Shown piece by piece: positions 15,979 through 24,870 of a stretch of DNA of 64,000 nucleotides. Source of the DNA: Streptomyces sp. SCSIO 75703. Lineage in GTDB: Bacteria; Actinomycetota; Actinomycetes; Streptomycetales; Streptomycetaceae. The stretch is from the NCBI RefSeq assembly GCF_036607905.1, contig NZ_CP144555.1, forward strand, positions 6,758,001-6,822,000, given 5' to 3'. Both the position numbers and the translations under genes were made by a program. The first letter of the stretch is position 1; every line of letters begins with the position of its first letter. Below the pieces are notes generated by a model. That model was not told where the DNA came from and ran no database searches. It was given only the letters and a program-made list of their open reading frames with translations.

Positions 15979-17916
15979 TCACCCCGCTCCGGCGCACCCC
16001 TCCGCCTCCGCCACGTAGCGCGCCACCGGGCCCAGGGTCAGCATCCCGCCGGCCGCGCCGGCGTGTTCCGCGCGGGCGTCACGCAGGGCGTCCCGCGCGC
16101 GTGCGGCGATTCCGCGCTCGCCGAGGCACACGGCGGCGCGGGCGGTCAGGCACCACATGGCCTCCTGCATGTGGTCACGCGGTGGTGCGGGTGCCGCGGT
16201 GAGCGCGGTCCGGGCCTCTTCGCCCCGGTCCTGGGCGAGCAGCACCAGCGGACGCGCCCACGGCCGGTACGGGCCCCAGTCGAGGCGCGGGTCGGTGGGC
16301 GCGGGCCGGTCGTGCAGCAGGCGCAGGCCCAGGAGGGCGAGCGGGAACAGGCCGTGGTGCAGCCCCGGCATTCCGGCCGTCCGGAGGGCGTCCTCGGCCG
16401 CCCGGTAGTGCGCCGCGGCCGTGGCGGGGGCCGGTCCGCCGGGCTCGGCGCTGCGGGCGGCCGTGACCCGGGCCCGGAACCACCCGGTGAGGACCGGGAC
16501 GAGGGGCGCCTCCGTGGCGGCGGCGAGCCGGTCGGCCGCGTCGGCGTGCGCGGCGGCGGCGTCGAGGTCGCCGACGGCCGAGGCGGATTGCAGGCGGACG
16601 AGCCGCCCGAGCACCGCGAAACGCGGCAACTCGTGCCGGGTGGCCAGGCCGAGGATCTCGGCGCCGGTCCTGTCCCGTGCCGCCGCGAGCCCGGGGCGGT
16701 CGAAGGACTGCAGGAACACCCCGTTGAGCGCGAAGGCCAGCAGGGCGGGATCGGCCAGCTCCCGTGCCATCGCCTCGGCCTGCCGCGCCGCCTGCCGGGC
16801 CCGCTTCCGCTCGGTCCCGGACAGGCCGGCGCTGCGGCTCTCCACGGCGACCGTGGCGAGGAGGCGGGCGCGCGGTCCGGCGGGGCCGTCCGGGCCGAGC
16901 CCGGTGAGCGTGCGCTCGGCGGCCGCGACGACGGCGCGGGACCGCTCGGGATCGTCGGCCCGGCTCCAGAGGGCGGGCACGTCGTAGGCGCCGATGATCC
17001 GGGCGGTCAAGGAGAGGTCCCCCGTGCGTTCCGCGGCCCGGATGGCGGCGAGGCGGTCGCGCTGCGAGCGCACGAGGGCGTCGCCACCCGCCAACGCGAG
17101 GGTGCGGGCCAGATCCACCGTGGTGCGCGGGCCGAACCGGACGGCGGCGCCGGGCCACGCACCGGGTGCCTCCACCGGGGGCGCGGACCCGTTGAGGAGG
17201 GCCGTCTCCAGGCGCCGGAGGCCGGGACCGGGGTCGAGCCCGAGCTGTCCGACGAGCAGGGCGCGGGCCCGGCGCAGGGTCGCCAGCGCGTCGGCCTGGC
17301 GGCCCGCGCGGTACAGCGCGCGGGCCAGCAGTTCCCAGGCCGGCTCGCGCCACGGGTGCTCGGCGGCGTGGGCACCCAGTTCGGCGACGAGGCCGGCCTC
17401 CGCCCCGGAGTCCAGGAGGATGCGGGCGCGCAGTTCCACGGCCTCCAGCCGCGATTCCTCCAGCCGGGTCCGTTCGCGCTGCGCCCATGTGGAGCCGGTC
17501 ACCTCGGCGTAGGCGGGCCCGCGCCAGGCCGCGAGTGCCGTGCCGAGGGCGGTCACGGCGGCGGGATCGCGGCGGGCCCGCGCCAGGGTGTCCTGGAACC
17601 GGTGGACGTCCACGTCCTCGCGCGGCAGGCGCAGCGCGTAGCCGGGACCCTCGGTGACGAGGACCCGCGGCGGCTCGCGGGGCGGCCGGCCGGGCTCCAG
17701 GGCGCGGCGCAACGCGGCGACGAACGTGCGCAGGGCGCCCACGGCTCGGGCCGGCGGATCGGCCCACAGGTCGTCGACGAGGGTGTCGGTGGTGACCATC
17801 CGCCCCTCGGCCGCGACGAGCCGGGCGAGCACCTCACGATGGCGGGGTCCGCCCAGCGCGACCGCACCGCCGTCGTCGTGGAAGGCCCGCACGGTACCGA
17901 GCACGTCGATTCGCAT
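15979..17916 (-). CDS. SARP-type transcriptional activator (AfsR/DnrI family, large form)
   Basis: From ATG 17916 this is 645 residues. Residues 1-95 form the OmpR-like winged helix (MRIDVLGTVRAF, GPRHREVLARLVAAEGRMVTTDTLVDDLW, VGALRTFVAALRRALEP) and 100-245 the BTAD bundle (DVHRFQDTLARARRD to LARALYRAGRQADALATLRRARALL). The remaining 380 residues are Ala/Arg-rich helical repeats without a P-loop, so no NB-ARC domain is seen. The N-terminal extension to 18033 is rejected because homology begins at MRIDVLG and GAGG/GGGGG precede this ATG. It is divergent from the alpha/beta hydrolase. The intergenic region contains 11-bp-spaced heptamer repeats that SARPs bind, so the hydrolase is the probable target. 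Confidence 0.85.
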   Translation of the reverse strand: MRIDVLGTVRAFHDDGGAVALGGPRHREVLARLVAAEGRMVTTDTLVDDLWADPPARAVGALRTFVAALRRALEPGRPPREPPRVLVTEGPGYALRLPREDVDVHRFQDTLARARRDPAAVTALGTALAAWRGPAYAEVTGSTWAQRERTRLEESRLEAVELRARILLDSGAEAGLVAELGAHAAEHPWREPAWELLARALYRAGRQADALATLRRARALLVGQLGLDPGPGLRRLETALLNGSAPPVEAPGAWPGAAVRFGPRTTVDLARTLALAGGDALVRSQRDRLAAIRAAERTGDLSLTARIIGAYDVPALWSRADDPERSRAVVAAAERTLTGLGPDGPAGPRARLLATVAVESRSAGLSGTERKRARQAARQAEAMARELADPALLAFALNGVFLQSFDRPGLAAARDRTGAEILGLATRHELPRFAVLGRLVRLQSASAVGDLDAAAAHADAADRLAAATEAPLVPVLTGWFRARVTAARSAEPGGPAPATAAAHYRAAEDALRTAGMPGLHHGLFPLALLGLRLLHDRPAPTDPRLDWGPYRPWARPLVLLAQDRGEEARTALTAAPAPPRDHMQEAMWCLTARAAVCLGERGIAARARDALRDARAEHAGAAGGMLTLGPVARYVAEAEGCAGAG

Positions 17917-17958
17917 GCCCCCATCCTCGGTGACCGGGACCGGCCGCGCGCCACCGTA

Positions 17959-17996
17959 CTGATCGGCTGCTGATCGGCGTCGCCCAGGCTGATCGG
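17959..17996. promoter_or_regulatory. SARP-type direct repeats
   Basis: CTGATCGG occurs at 17959-17966 and 17970-17977, exactly 11 bp apart, and a third copy is at 17989-17996. SARP proteins recognise heptamer direct repeats with an 11-bp period. The repeats lie between the divergent SARP gene and the hydrolase, 31-68 bp before the hydrolase ATG. Confidence 0.6.
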
Positions 17997-18026
17997 GTCG
18001 TTCACGGCCCGAAAGGACGGTCCCCC

Positions 18027-18905
18027 ATGACACTCTCCCTTCCCGGCTTCACCCACGTGCGCCTGCCCGGCGCGGACGGTGTGGAGCTGGCCGCCCGCGT
18101 CGGCGGCAGCGGCAGCCCGGTCGTGCTCCTGCACGGTTTCCCCCAGACCCACCTGATGTGGCGGCACGTCGCCGAGCGGCTCGCCGGTGAGCACACGGTG
18201 ATCTGCCCTGACCTGCGGGGCTACGGTGCCAGCGACAAACCGGCGGCCACCGGCCCCGAGGTGTACGCCAAGCGCGCCATGGCCGCCGACATCGTGGCCA
18301 TGGCGGCGGCGCTCGGCCACGAGCGCTTCGCACTCGTCGGCCACGACCGCGGAGCCCTGGTCGCCTTCCGGGCCGGCTTGGACCACCCGGAGACCGTCAC
18401 GCACCTGGGCATCCTCGACGTCGTGCCGACGCTCGACATGTGGAACGTCCTGCACGGCGCCTCGGCCGCGGTCGGCTACCACCTCTTCCTCATGGCCCAG
18501 CCGCCGGGGCTGCCGGAGGCGATGATCGCGGGCAGCGCGGACGCGTTCTTCGGTTCGTTCCTCGACGGCTGGAGCGACGACCCGGCCGCCATGCCGGAGG
18601 AGGTGCGTGCCGCGTACCTGCGGGCGAGCGCCGCGGCGGTGCCGTCGATCGTCGCGGACTACCGGGCCTCCGCGGACATCGACGTCACGCACGACCAGGC
18701 GGACCTGGACGCCGGGTCACGGCTGGCCATGCCCGTGACGGTCGTCCAGCAGGACTGGGGCGCGCGCCTGGGCTACGACGCCGCCGCCGTCTGGCAGGCG
18801 TGGGCCCCGGACCTGGACCACCGGCTGACCCGAGCCGGGCACTTCATGGCCGAGGAGGCACCGGACGAGACCGCGGCGACGCTCCGGGACCTCCTGGCGC
18901 GCTGA
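18027..18905 (+). CDS. Alpha/beta hydrolase, haloacetate-dehalogenase/epoxide-hydrolase type
   Basis: This 292-residue alpha/beta hydrolase has oxyanion segment HGFPQT (36-41), DLRGYGASDKP and nucleophile D107 in VGHDRGA. Catalytic His is in RAGHFMAEEAPDE near the end. An Asp nucleophile with DRG and the RGYG.SDKP block are as in fluoroacetate/haloacetate dehalogenases and epoxide hydrolases rather than esterases. The ATG at 18027 has AAAGGA upstream. It is divergent from the SARP gene and may be its single target; substrate is not predictable. Confidence 0.8.
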   Translation: MTLSLPGFTHVRLPGADGVELAARVGGSGSPVVLLHGFPQTHLMWRHVAERLAGEHTVICPDLRGYGASDKPAATGPEVYAKRAMAADIVAMAAALGHERFALVGHDRGALVAFRAGLDHPETVTHLGILDVVPTLDMWNVLHGASAAVGYHLFLMAQPPGLPEAMIAGSADAFFGSFLDGWSDDPAAMPEEVRAAYLRASAAAVPSIVADYRASADIDVTHDQADLDAGSRLAMPVTVVQQDWGARLGYDAAAVWQAWAPDLDHRLTRAGHFMAEEAPDETAATLRDLLAR

Positions 18906-18913
18906 GCGTCCCC

Positions 18914-18930
18914 GGGCCGGCGGCCGGCCC
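18914..18930 (+). terminator. Short hairpin after the hydrolase
   Basis: GGGCCGG (18914-18920) and CCGGCCC (18924-18930) form a 7-bp stem with a 3-nt loop, 8 nt after the stop codon. The following bases to 19043 show no gene. Confidence 0.45.
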
Positions 18931-19043
18931 GCCCGCACCGGAAGCGTCGCGGCCGCTGCGGCGCGCGGCCGGCCCCGCCGCCCGCGTGCCGGCGCGGGCG
19001 TCCGCCCTGCGGCGGCGCTCAGGGCGCCGGGAGCGCCGTCTCC

Positions 19044-19568
19044 TCACCCCCCGACGGCCTTCGCGATCCGGCGGGCTGCCTGGGCGGCGGAGAGGCGCGT
19101 GGTGTCGACGACTTCGGCCTCGGCGTGCAGCCAGGTGCGGGCCGCCTCGGCGTAGGGCGCGAGGTACCGCAGGCGGAACGGGGAGTCGGGGCCGAGGACG
19201 GTGTCCCGCGCGATGCGCCCGCGCAGGGTGTCCTGGTCGGCGTGGAGGACGAAGTGCCGGACCGGGATGGAGTGCCGGGCGAGGCCCGAGCTGATCTCGC
19301 GCCAGTACTGCTCGACCAGGACCGTCATCGGCATCACCAGGGTGCCGCCGGTGTAGTCGAGGACGCGTCGCGCGGTCTCGACCACCAGAGGCCGCCACGG
19401 AGGCCAGTGCTGGAAGTTGTCCGTCGCGGGCAGCCCTGGCGCGATGTCCATGAGCGTCTCTCCGACCTTCTCGGCGTCGAGCACCCGTGAGTCCGGGATG
19501 AGCCGCTGGAGGAGCGCACCGGTCGTCGTCTTGCCCACGCCGTGGGTTCCGTTGAGCCATACGATCAC
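19044..19568 (-). CDS. TmrB-like P-loop ATP-binding protein
   Basis: This 174-residue protein starts at GTG 19568 and opens with MIVWLNGTHGVGKTTTG, a Walker A directly after the first strand. Further family-like blocks are DAEKVGETLMDI, NFQHWPPWRPLV and TLVMPMTVLVEQYWREI. The arrangement closely resembles Bacillus TmrB (tunicamycin resistance): same length, D.EK.G, W.PLWR-like and VPMT motifs. Family members are small P-loop ATPases or kinases, several tied to antibiotic tolerance. The ribosome site is weak. Longer starts to 19712 would add low-complexity Arg/Gly sequence and are rejected. Actual substrate unknown. Confidence 0.7.
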   Translation of the reverse strand: MIVWLNGTHGVGKTTTGALLQRLIPDSRVLDAEKVGETLMDIAPGLPATDNFQHWPPWRPLVVETARRVLDYTGGTLVMPMTVLVEQYWREISSGLARHSIPVRHFVLHADQDTLRGRIARDTVLGPDSPFRLRYLAPYAEAARTWLHAEAEVVDTTRLSAAQAARRIAKAVGG

Positions 19569-19684
19569 GGACCCGACGCTAGCGCCCCGCGGACCGCCGG
19601 AACAGCGTCGGCGACGGGGACCTCCGCCGGACGCCTCGCGCGGCAAGCCGGACATCCACCCTCGGCACCGTGGACGCCCGGTCG

Positions 19685-21769
19685 TCAGACGGGCCGGACG
19701 GTGATCGTGCACAGCCGCTTGGTCGCCCGGGTCAGGGCCACGTACAAGTCCCTCTCCCCACCGGGGCGGGCCGTGACGATGTCCTCGGGGTCCACGACGA
19801 CGACCCCGTCGAATTCCAGGCCGCGCGCCTCGGACGCCGGCACGACGCGCGCGTGGCCGGCGATGCCCCGGGCCGTCAGCCCGGCGACTCGGGTGTCCGC
19901 GCAGATCACCCCCAGCAGTTCGCCCGGGTACGCGCCGCTCTGGGCCCGGACCTCCCGGACGACGGTGGCGGCCAGTCCGGCCGCGGGCGTGCTCACGGTG
20001 CGAGGACTCTCACCGCTGCGCAGCGACCGGGTGGGCTTCTGGTCCGGAGCGATCCGGGCGCGCAGGTCCCGGACGCTCTCCAGGATCTCCCGGGTGGTGC
20101 GGTAGCCGACGGTCAGGTCGTGCAGTCTGAACCGCGTCCCGACGTGCGGGCCCAGTGCCTCCTTCCAGTCGCGTGCGGTCGCGGCCGGGCCTGCCTGGGC
20201 GAAGTCACCCACCAGCGTCATCGCCCTGGCCGGGCAGCGGCGGACGAGCATCCGCCACTGCATGGCGGTCAGCTCCTGCGCCTCGTCGACGACGACGTGC
20301 CCGTACGTCCGCTCGGGCGGACCGCCGACCAGGCTCGCCGCCTCGTCCAGCAACGGCACGTCGGCGTCGGTCCACGGGGCGTCGGGACCGCGCAGCAGGA
20401 GGGACCGCTCCCGCGCGGTCAGGCCGGGCAGGTGTTCTGCGAGAGCACCGGCGTTCGTCAGGAGCGCCCTCACGAGGTCACCCGGTTCCAGCCGTGGCCA
20501 CAGCACCTCGACCGCCCGGTCTGCTGCGGCGTCCGCGAGCAGACCGGCGCGGAGGGCGTCCAGGTCCGGTTCGTGGACCGGACCCGGGCCGGCCGCGCCT
20601 TCGACGCGGTCCCGGCCGGCTCCGGTGAACCGGTCGAGGTCGATGCCCGTCATCCTTTCGGCGTCGGCGTCGATCCGCTCCAGGGTGTCGCCCAAGTCCC
20701 GGCGCACCGCCTCGGCGACGGCGTCGGCCAAGAGCTCCTTGAACACCTGGCGCGCGGGGTTGTGCCCCTGCACGGCCGCCACCGCGGCGTCGCGGGCCGC
20801 GGCGACGTCCTCCGCCGGGATCCGGACCGGTTCCCGTCCGACCCGCACGGTGAAGTCACCGGCGGGGGCCTGGTGGCCGCGCAGCAGACCGGCCAGGGCG
20901 CCGGCGAGGTCGACGCGGCCCTTGAGACGGGCCGTGGCGAACGGGTCCACCGTGTCCGTGGACACCCCGGCCAGCTCCCGGCAGGTCGCCAGCACGACGT
21001 CGTTCTCCCCGAGCGAGGGAAGGACCTGGGAGATGTAGTCGAGGAACCGGGCGTTCGGACCCACCACCAGGACACCCTCCGCCGCGGCGCGCGGGAACGC
21101 GTACAGGACGTAGGCCGCCCGGTGCAGCGCGACCACCGTCTTGCCGGTGCCGGGCCCGCCCTGCACCACGGTCACCCCGCGGTGGGCGGAGCGGACGATC
21201 TCGTCCTGCTCGGCCTGGAGGGTCGCGACGGCCGTGCGCATCGTGCCGGTACGCCGTGCCGACAGGGCCTCGGCCAACGGGCCGTCCCCCACGACGTCCT
21301 CGGCGGTCGGGTCGGTCCCGTCCAGCAGTTCGTCGCTCACCGAGACGACCGTCCGGTCCTCCACGCGCAGGTGCCGGCGCCGCCGCAGGTTCATCGGGTG
21401 GACCGGCGTCGCCTCGTAGAAGGGCCGCGCCGCGTTGGCGCGCCAGTCCACGAGCAGCGGCAGGTCATCCCCTTCTTCCCCCTGCAGTCCGATCCGCCCG
21501 ATGCGCAGGGCCGTGCCGTCCGTCCCGTCGACGCGCCCGAAGACCAGTCCCTTTTCGGCGCCCTCCAGACGGCCGATTTCCTTGGTCAGACGCTCGGCGG
21601 CGATTTCCCTCTCGAATGCCTCGCCGGCGCTTTCCGCCGGCGATTTCAACACGCTCGCCCGGTCTGCTCTTGCCTCGGAAAGCCTCTTGGTGAGCACCTC
21701 GTACACGGAGGACACATAATCCTGCTCCGCCGCAACCGCACGCGCCACGGGGTCATTCGCTGTCGACAA
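19685..21769 (-). CDS. HelD/HelR-like RNA-polymerase-associated superfamily I helicase
   Basis: This 694-residue protein has an N-terminal helical arm (RLSEARADRASVLKSPAESAGEAFEREIAAERLTKEIGRLEGAEKGLVFGRVD), then LPLLVDWRANAARPFYEATP, a block typical of HelD. Walker A GGPGTGKT is at 204-211, followed by VVALHRAAYVLY. Walker B VDEAQELTAMQWRML lies near residue 495, and motif VI LYVALTRATKRL near the C-terminus. HelD-like proteins bind RNA polymerase, recycle stalled complexes, and in actinomycetes some (HelR) confer rifamycin tolerance. I cannot decide between HelD and HelR by eye. A perfect inverted repeat 50 bp upstream suggests specific regulation. Confidence 0.85.
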   Translation of the reverse strand: MSTANDPVARAVAAEQDYVSSVYEVLTKRLSEARADRASVLKSPAESAGEAFEREIAAERLTKEIGRLEGAEKGLVFGRVDGTDGTALRIGRIGLQGEEGDDLPLLVDWRANAARPFYEATPVHPMNLRRRRHLRVEDRTVVSVSDELLDGTDPTAEDVVGDGPLAEALSARRTGTMRTAVATLQAEQDEIVRSAHRGVTVVQGGPGTGKTVVALHRAAYVLYAFPRAAAEGVLVVGPNARFLDYISQVLPSLGENDVVLATCRELAGVSTDTVDPFATARLKGRVDLAGALAGLLRGHQAPAGDFTVRVGREPVRIPAEDVAAARDAAVAAVQGHNPARQVFKELLADAVAEAVRRDLGDTLERIDADAERMTGIDLDRFTGAGRDRVEGAAGPGPVHEPDLDALRAGLLADAAADRAVEVLWPRLEPGDLVRALLTNAGALAEHLPGLTARERSLLLRGPDAPWTDADVPLLDEAASLVGGPPERTYGHVVVDEAQELTAMQWRMLVRRCPARAMTLVGDFAQAGPAATARDWKEALGPHVGTRFRLHDLTVGYRTTREILESVRDLRARIAPDQKPTRSLRSGESPRTVSTPAAGLAATVVREVRAQSGAYPGELLGVICADTRVAGLTARGIAGHARVVPASEARGLEFDGVVVVDPEDIVTARPGGERDLYVALTRATKRLCTITVRPV

Positions 21770-21818
21770 CTGGGCTCTCCTTCGAGTAGGGCCACACCAT
21801 ACGGCCAGAGATCCCCGA

Positions 21819-21838
21819 AGGTAAGTCTTGACTTACCT
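21819..21838. promoter_or_regulatory. Perfect 20-bp inverted repeat upstream of the helicase
   Basis: AGGTAAGTC (21819-21827), TT, GACTTACCT (21830-21838): nine-base arms without mismatch, 50-69 bp upstream of the helicase start. The AT-rich local sequence suggests a promoter/operator. I cannot match it to a known regulator site. Confidence 0.6.
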
Positions 21839-22279
21839 GGTGAATTCATGTCCTGTGGCCGAATCCTCGGCGACCGGCCGTATGGCGCGTAACCTATTCC
21901 GCCCTTCCGCCCTTCCACTCTTCCGTCCTTTCTTTCCTTCGTTCTTTCGTCCTTCCGGAATTCCCTATATCGCGCATTGCGTCCCCGCAGGCAGGGGCCC
22001 CGCCGTGACCGAACGGTCGCCAGGCGCAGCCGAGGACGGCCACCCCCGGCCGGTGCGTCCTCCCGTGGTCGGCGGCGCTCGTCCCGCCGGCCGACGGCCA
22101 CGACGACAGTCTCGCCCGCACGGGAAGGAACCTCGCGATCTGCCACCCCTTCGCGGCGGCCCGGCCACCCCCGGCCGAGCCCCGGGTACACGGTGGCGTG
22201 GAAGGACGAGTAGCGGTGTGCTGTGCTGGACGAAGGTCCGGGACAGCCGTTCGCCCGGCCGGACGAAGCGAGGTGAGCC
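21839..22279. other. Intergenic region with a pyrimidine-rich tract
   Basis: No gene is supported. At about 21896-21957 the plus strand is almost pure C/T (runs of CTTCC, CTTTC and TTCGTTC), i.e. a polypurine strand opposite. The rest, to the ATG at 22280, is ordinary GC-rich sequence; GCGAGGTGAGCC before 22280 gives the ribosome site of the ATPase gene. Confidence 0.5.
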
Positions 22280-24610
22280 ATGGGCCACCGCACGTTCACG
22301 ACATTGCCACGCGGCGTGCGCGCGGCGATCGTGTCGCCACGGCTCGAACCGGTCCTGCTCGTCGTCACCGCGGCGGCCCTGACGGCCGGGGGCAGTGCCT
22401 GGCTCCTCGGCGCGGGCCGCCTCGCGGACCTCATCTGGGCCCTCGGCACCCTGTCCGCCGTCGTCCCGGCCGTGGGATGGGTGATCGCCGCGCTGCGGAG
22501 CGGCCGGGCAGGGGTGGACCTGATCGCCGTCCTCGCGCTCGCCGGAACCCTGACCGTCCACGAGTACCTGGCCGGCGCGCTCATCGCGCTGATGCTCGCC
22601 ACCGGCCGCACCCTGGAGGCGGCTGCCCGTCGGCGTGCCTCCCACGACCTACGGGCCTTGCTGGAACACGCGCCACGCTCGGCGCGCCGTCGCACCGGGG
22701 CCGAGGTGGTCACGGTGCCCTCGGCAGAGGTCACCGCCGGCGATCTGCTGGTCGTCGGACCCGGCGAGGTGGTTCCCGTCGACGGCCGGGTGGAGGGCGG
22801 CACCGCCGTGCTCGACGAGTCGGTGCTCACCGGCGAGTCCCTCCAGGTGGAGCGGTCCCACGACGAGCCCGTACGCAGCGGCGTGATCAACGCCGGCGGC
22901 GCGTTCGAACTGAGGGCCACGGCCGACGAGCAGGACAGCACCTATGCCGGGATCGTGCGGCTGGCCCAGCGGGCCGGTGCCGAGTCCGCACCGGTCGTAC
23001 GGCTGGCGGACCGCTACGCCGCCTGGTTCCTGCCCCTCTCGCTCGCGATGGCCGGCCTGGCGTGGCTGGCCGGCGGGTCCGCGGTGCGCGCCGTCGCCGT
23101 CCTGGTCGTCGCCACCCCGTGCCCCCTGCTGCTGGCGACCCCCGTCGCCGTCGTCTCCGGCCTCTCCCGGGCCTCCCGCCTCGGCGTCGTCATCCGTGAC
23201 GGCGGCGCACTGGAGAACCTCGGACGCGCCCGCACCCTGCTGCTGGACAAGACCGGCACCCTCACCGGAGGCCGCCCGCGCGTTCTCGACGTCATCGCCG
23301 CCCCCGACGTCACACCCGAGGAGGTCCTCCGGCTGGCGGCCTCACTCGACCAGTTCTCACCGCACATCCTGGCCAAGACCATCGTCGACACGGCCCGGGA
23401 CCGGGGGCTGTGCCTCTCGGTCCCCTCCGACGTCACCGAGCAGGCGGGCCGGGGCGCCACCGGAACCGTGGACGGGCACCGGCTCTCCATCGGCCGCATC
23501 TGCTCCCCGCAGGGGCTGCCCGGCTGGGCCAGGGCGGCCGACAACCGTGCCCTGCTCGACGGGGCGGCCGTCGCCTGGCTCACCACCGACGCAAACCCGG
23601 TCGGGGCGGTCCTGCTGCGCGACCCGCTGCGCCAAGATGCCCCACGCACGCTGCGCTACCTGCGGGCAGCGGGCTTCGAGCGGCTCTTGATGATCACCGG
23701 TGACCGGGCGGCACCCGCTCGGGAGGTCGCCGCCGTCCTCGGCCTCGACGGGGTGGGCGCCGAACTGAGCCCGGCCGGCAAGGTGGCCGCCGTACGGGCC
23801 GAACGTGAGCGTGCCGTCACGGTGGCGGTGGGCGACGGCGTCAACGACGCTCCCGCCCTCGCCGCCGCCGACATCGGCGTGGCCATGGGGGCGCGAGGCT
23901 CGACCGCCTCCTCCGAAGTCGCCGACATCATCCTGACCACCGACCGTGTGGACCGCCTCGCCGACGCCGTCGCCATCGCCCAGCGCACCCGACGTATCGC
24001 CGTGCAAAGCGCCCTGGGCGGCATGCTGATGTCGCTCGCCGCGATGGCTGTGGCCGCCGCCGGTCTTCTCCCGCCCGCCGCGGGCGCCCTCCTCCAGGAA
24101 GGCATCGACGTCTGCGTCATCCTCAACGCGCTGCGCGCCCTGCGGAGCGGTCCGACCGCGCGACCGCCCCTCACCCCCGCCGTCGAATCACTCATCCACC
24201 GCTTCGCCGTCGAACACGACGCTCTCCAGGAGGTTCTCGCCTCCGTCCGCGACGCCGCCGACAGACTCTCCGGCACGCCCGGCCCCCGGGCGCTCGACGC
24301 CGTGGAGCAGGCGTACCGGCTGCTCAGCGAACGCCTGCTGCCGCATGAGCAGGCCGAGGAGCACGAGCTGTATCCCGCCCTGGCACCCGTCCTGGGCGGA
24401 CCCGAGGCCACCGCGACCATGAGCCGCGCCCACACCGAGATCGAGCGGTTGTCCCGCCGCGTCGCCCACCACCTGCGGATGGCCCACGCGGACGGGGGCC
24501 TGTCCGCCGGACAACTCGAAGACCTGCGCTCCTGCCTCTACGGCCTGAACGCGGTCCTCCGCCTGCATTTCGCCCAGGAGGAGGAGAGCTACTTCTCCCT
24601 CGCCCCGTGA
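22280..24610 (+). CDS. P1B-5-type metal-transporting ATPase with C-terminal hemerythrin domain
   Basis: In this 776-residue P-type ATPase, TPCP with C281 lies in the metal-binding helix, phosphorylated D323 is in DKTGTLTGG, the actuator has VLDESVLTGESLQVERS and the hinge has GDGVNDAPAL (518-). There is no N-terminal CxxC metal domain. Residues about 638-770 form a hemerythrin-like four-helix bundle with iron-type ligands: H in FAVEHDALQE, H and E in LPHEQAEEHELYP, H in SRAHTEIERL, and HFAQEEESYF. TPCP together with a C-terminal hemerythrin is the description of the P1B-5 subgroup (Nia-like, Ni/Fe export). Metal is therefore inferred as Fe(II) or Ni(II). It stands alone with its own terminator. 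Confidence 0.85.
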   Translation: MGHRTFTTLPRGVRAAIVSPRLEPVLLVVTAAALTAGGSAWLLGAGRLADLIWALGTLSAVVPAVGWVIAALRSGRAGVDLIAVLALAGTLTVHEYLAGALIALMLATGRTLEAAARRRASHDLRALLEHAPRSARRRTGAEVVTVPSAEVTAGDLLVVGPGEVVPVDGRVEGGTAVLDESVLTGESLQVERSHDEPVRSGVINAGGAFELRATADEQDSTYAGIVRLAQRAGAESAPVVRLADRYAAWFLPLSLAMAGLAWLAGGSAVRAVAVLVVATPCPLLLATPVAVVSGLSRASRLGVVIRDGGALENLGRARTLLLDKTGTLTGGRPRVLDVIAAPDVTPEEVLRLAASLDQFSPHILAKTIVDTARDRGLCLSVPSDVTEQAGRGATGTVDGHRLSIGRICSPQGLPGWARAADNRALLDGAAVAWLTTDANPVGAVLLRDPLRQDAPRTLRYLRAAGFERLLMITGDRAAPAREVAAVLGLDGVGAELSPAGKVAAVRAERERAVTVAVGDGVNDAPALAAADIGVAMGARGSTASSEVADIILTTDRVDRLADAVAIAQRTRRIAVQSALGGMLMSLAAMAVAAAGLLPPAAGALLQEGIDVCVILNALRALRSGPTARPPLTPAVESLIHRFAVEHDALQEVLASVRDAADRLSGTPGPRALDAVEQAYRLLSERLLPHEQAEEHELYPALAPVLGGPEATATMSRAHTEIERLSRRVAHHLRMAHADGGLSAGQLEDLRSCLYGLNAVLRLHFAQEEESYFSLAP

Positions 24611-24622
24611 ACGGCCGATCAC

Positions 24623-24647
24623 TCGCCCGACGAGTCGCGTCGGGCGA
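24623..24647 (+). terminator. Hairpin terminator after the P-type ATPase
   Basis: TCGCCCGAC (24623-24631) and GTCGGGCGA (24639-24647) form a perfect 9-bp stem with a 7-nt loop, 12 nt after the stop. The remaining bases to 24870, between convergent genes, show no gene. Confidence 0.65.
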
Positions 24648-24870
24648 AGCGGACGGCCCCCCACCGCCCCCAGGGGAAGGAGGGACGTCGGGCGGCGTAC
24701 GGGCCTTCACCGCCTGCCGTCGGCAGACCGGTCGGGGGGCGAGGCATCTCCGGGACAGGGGTCGGCGGCCCGGGCGGCGTTCGGGGTACCCGGTGCCCGA
24801 GCGGGGCCTCCCGCGCCCTGGTCCCGGCCACCTCGCCGCCCGGACCGCCGACCCCCGAGGACGAGAGGGG

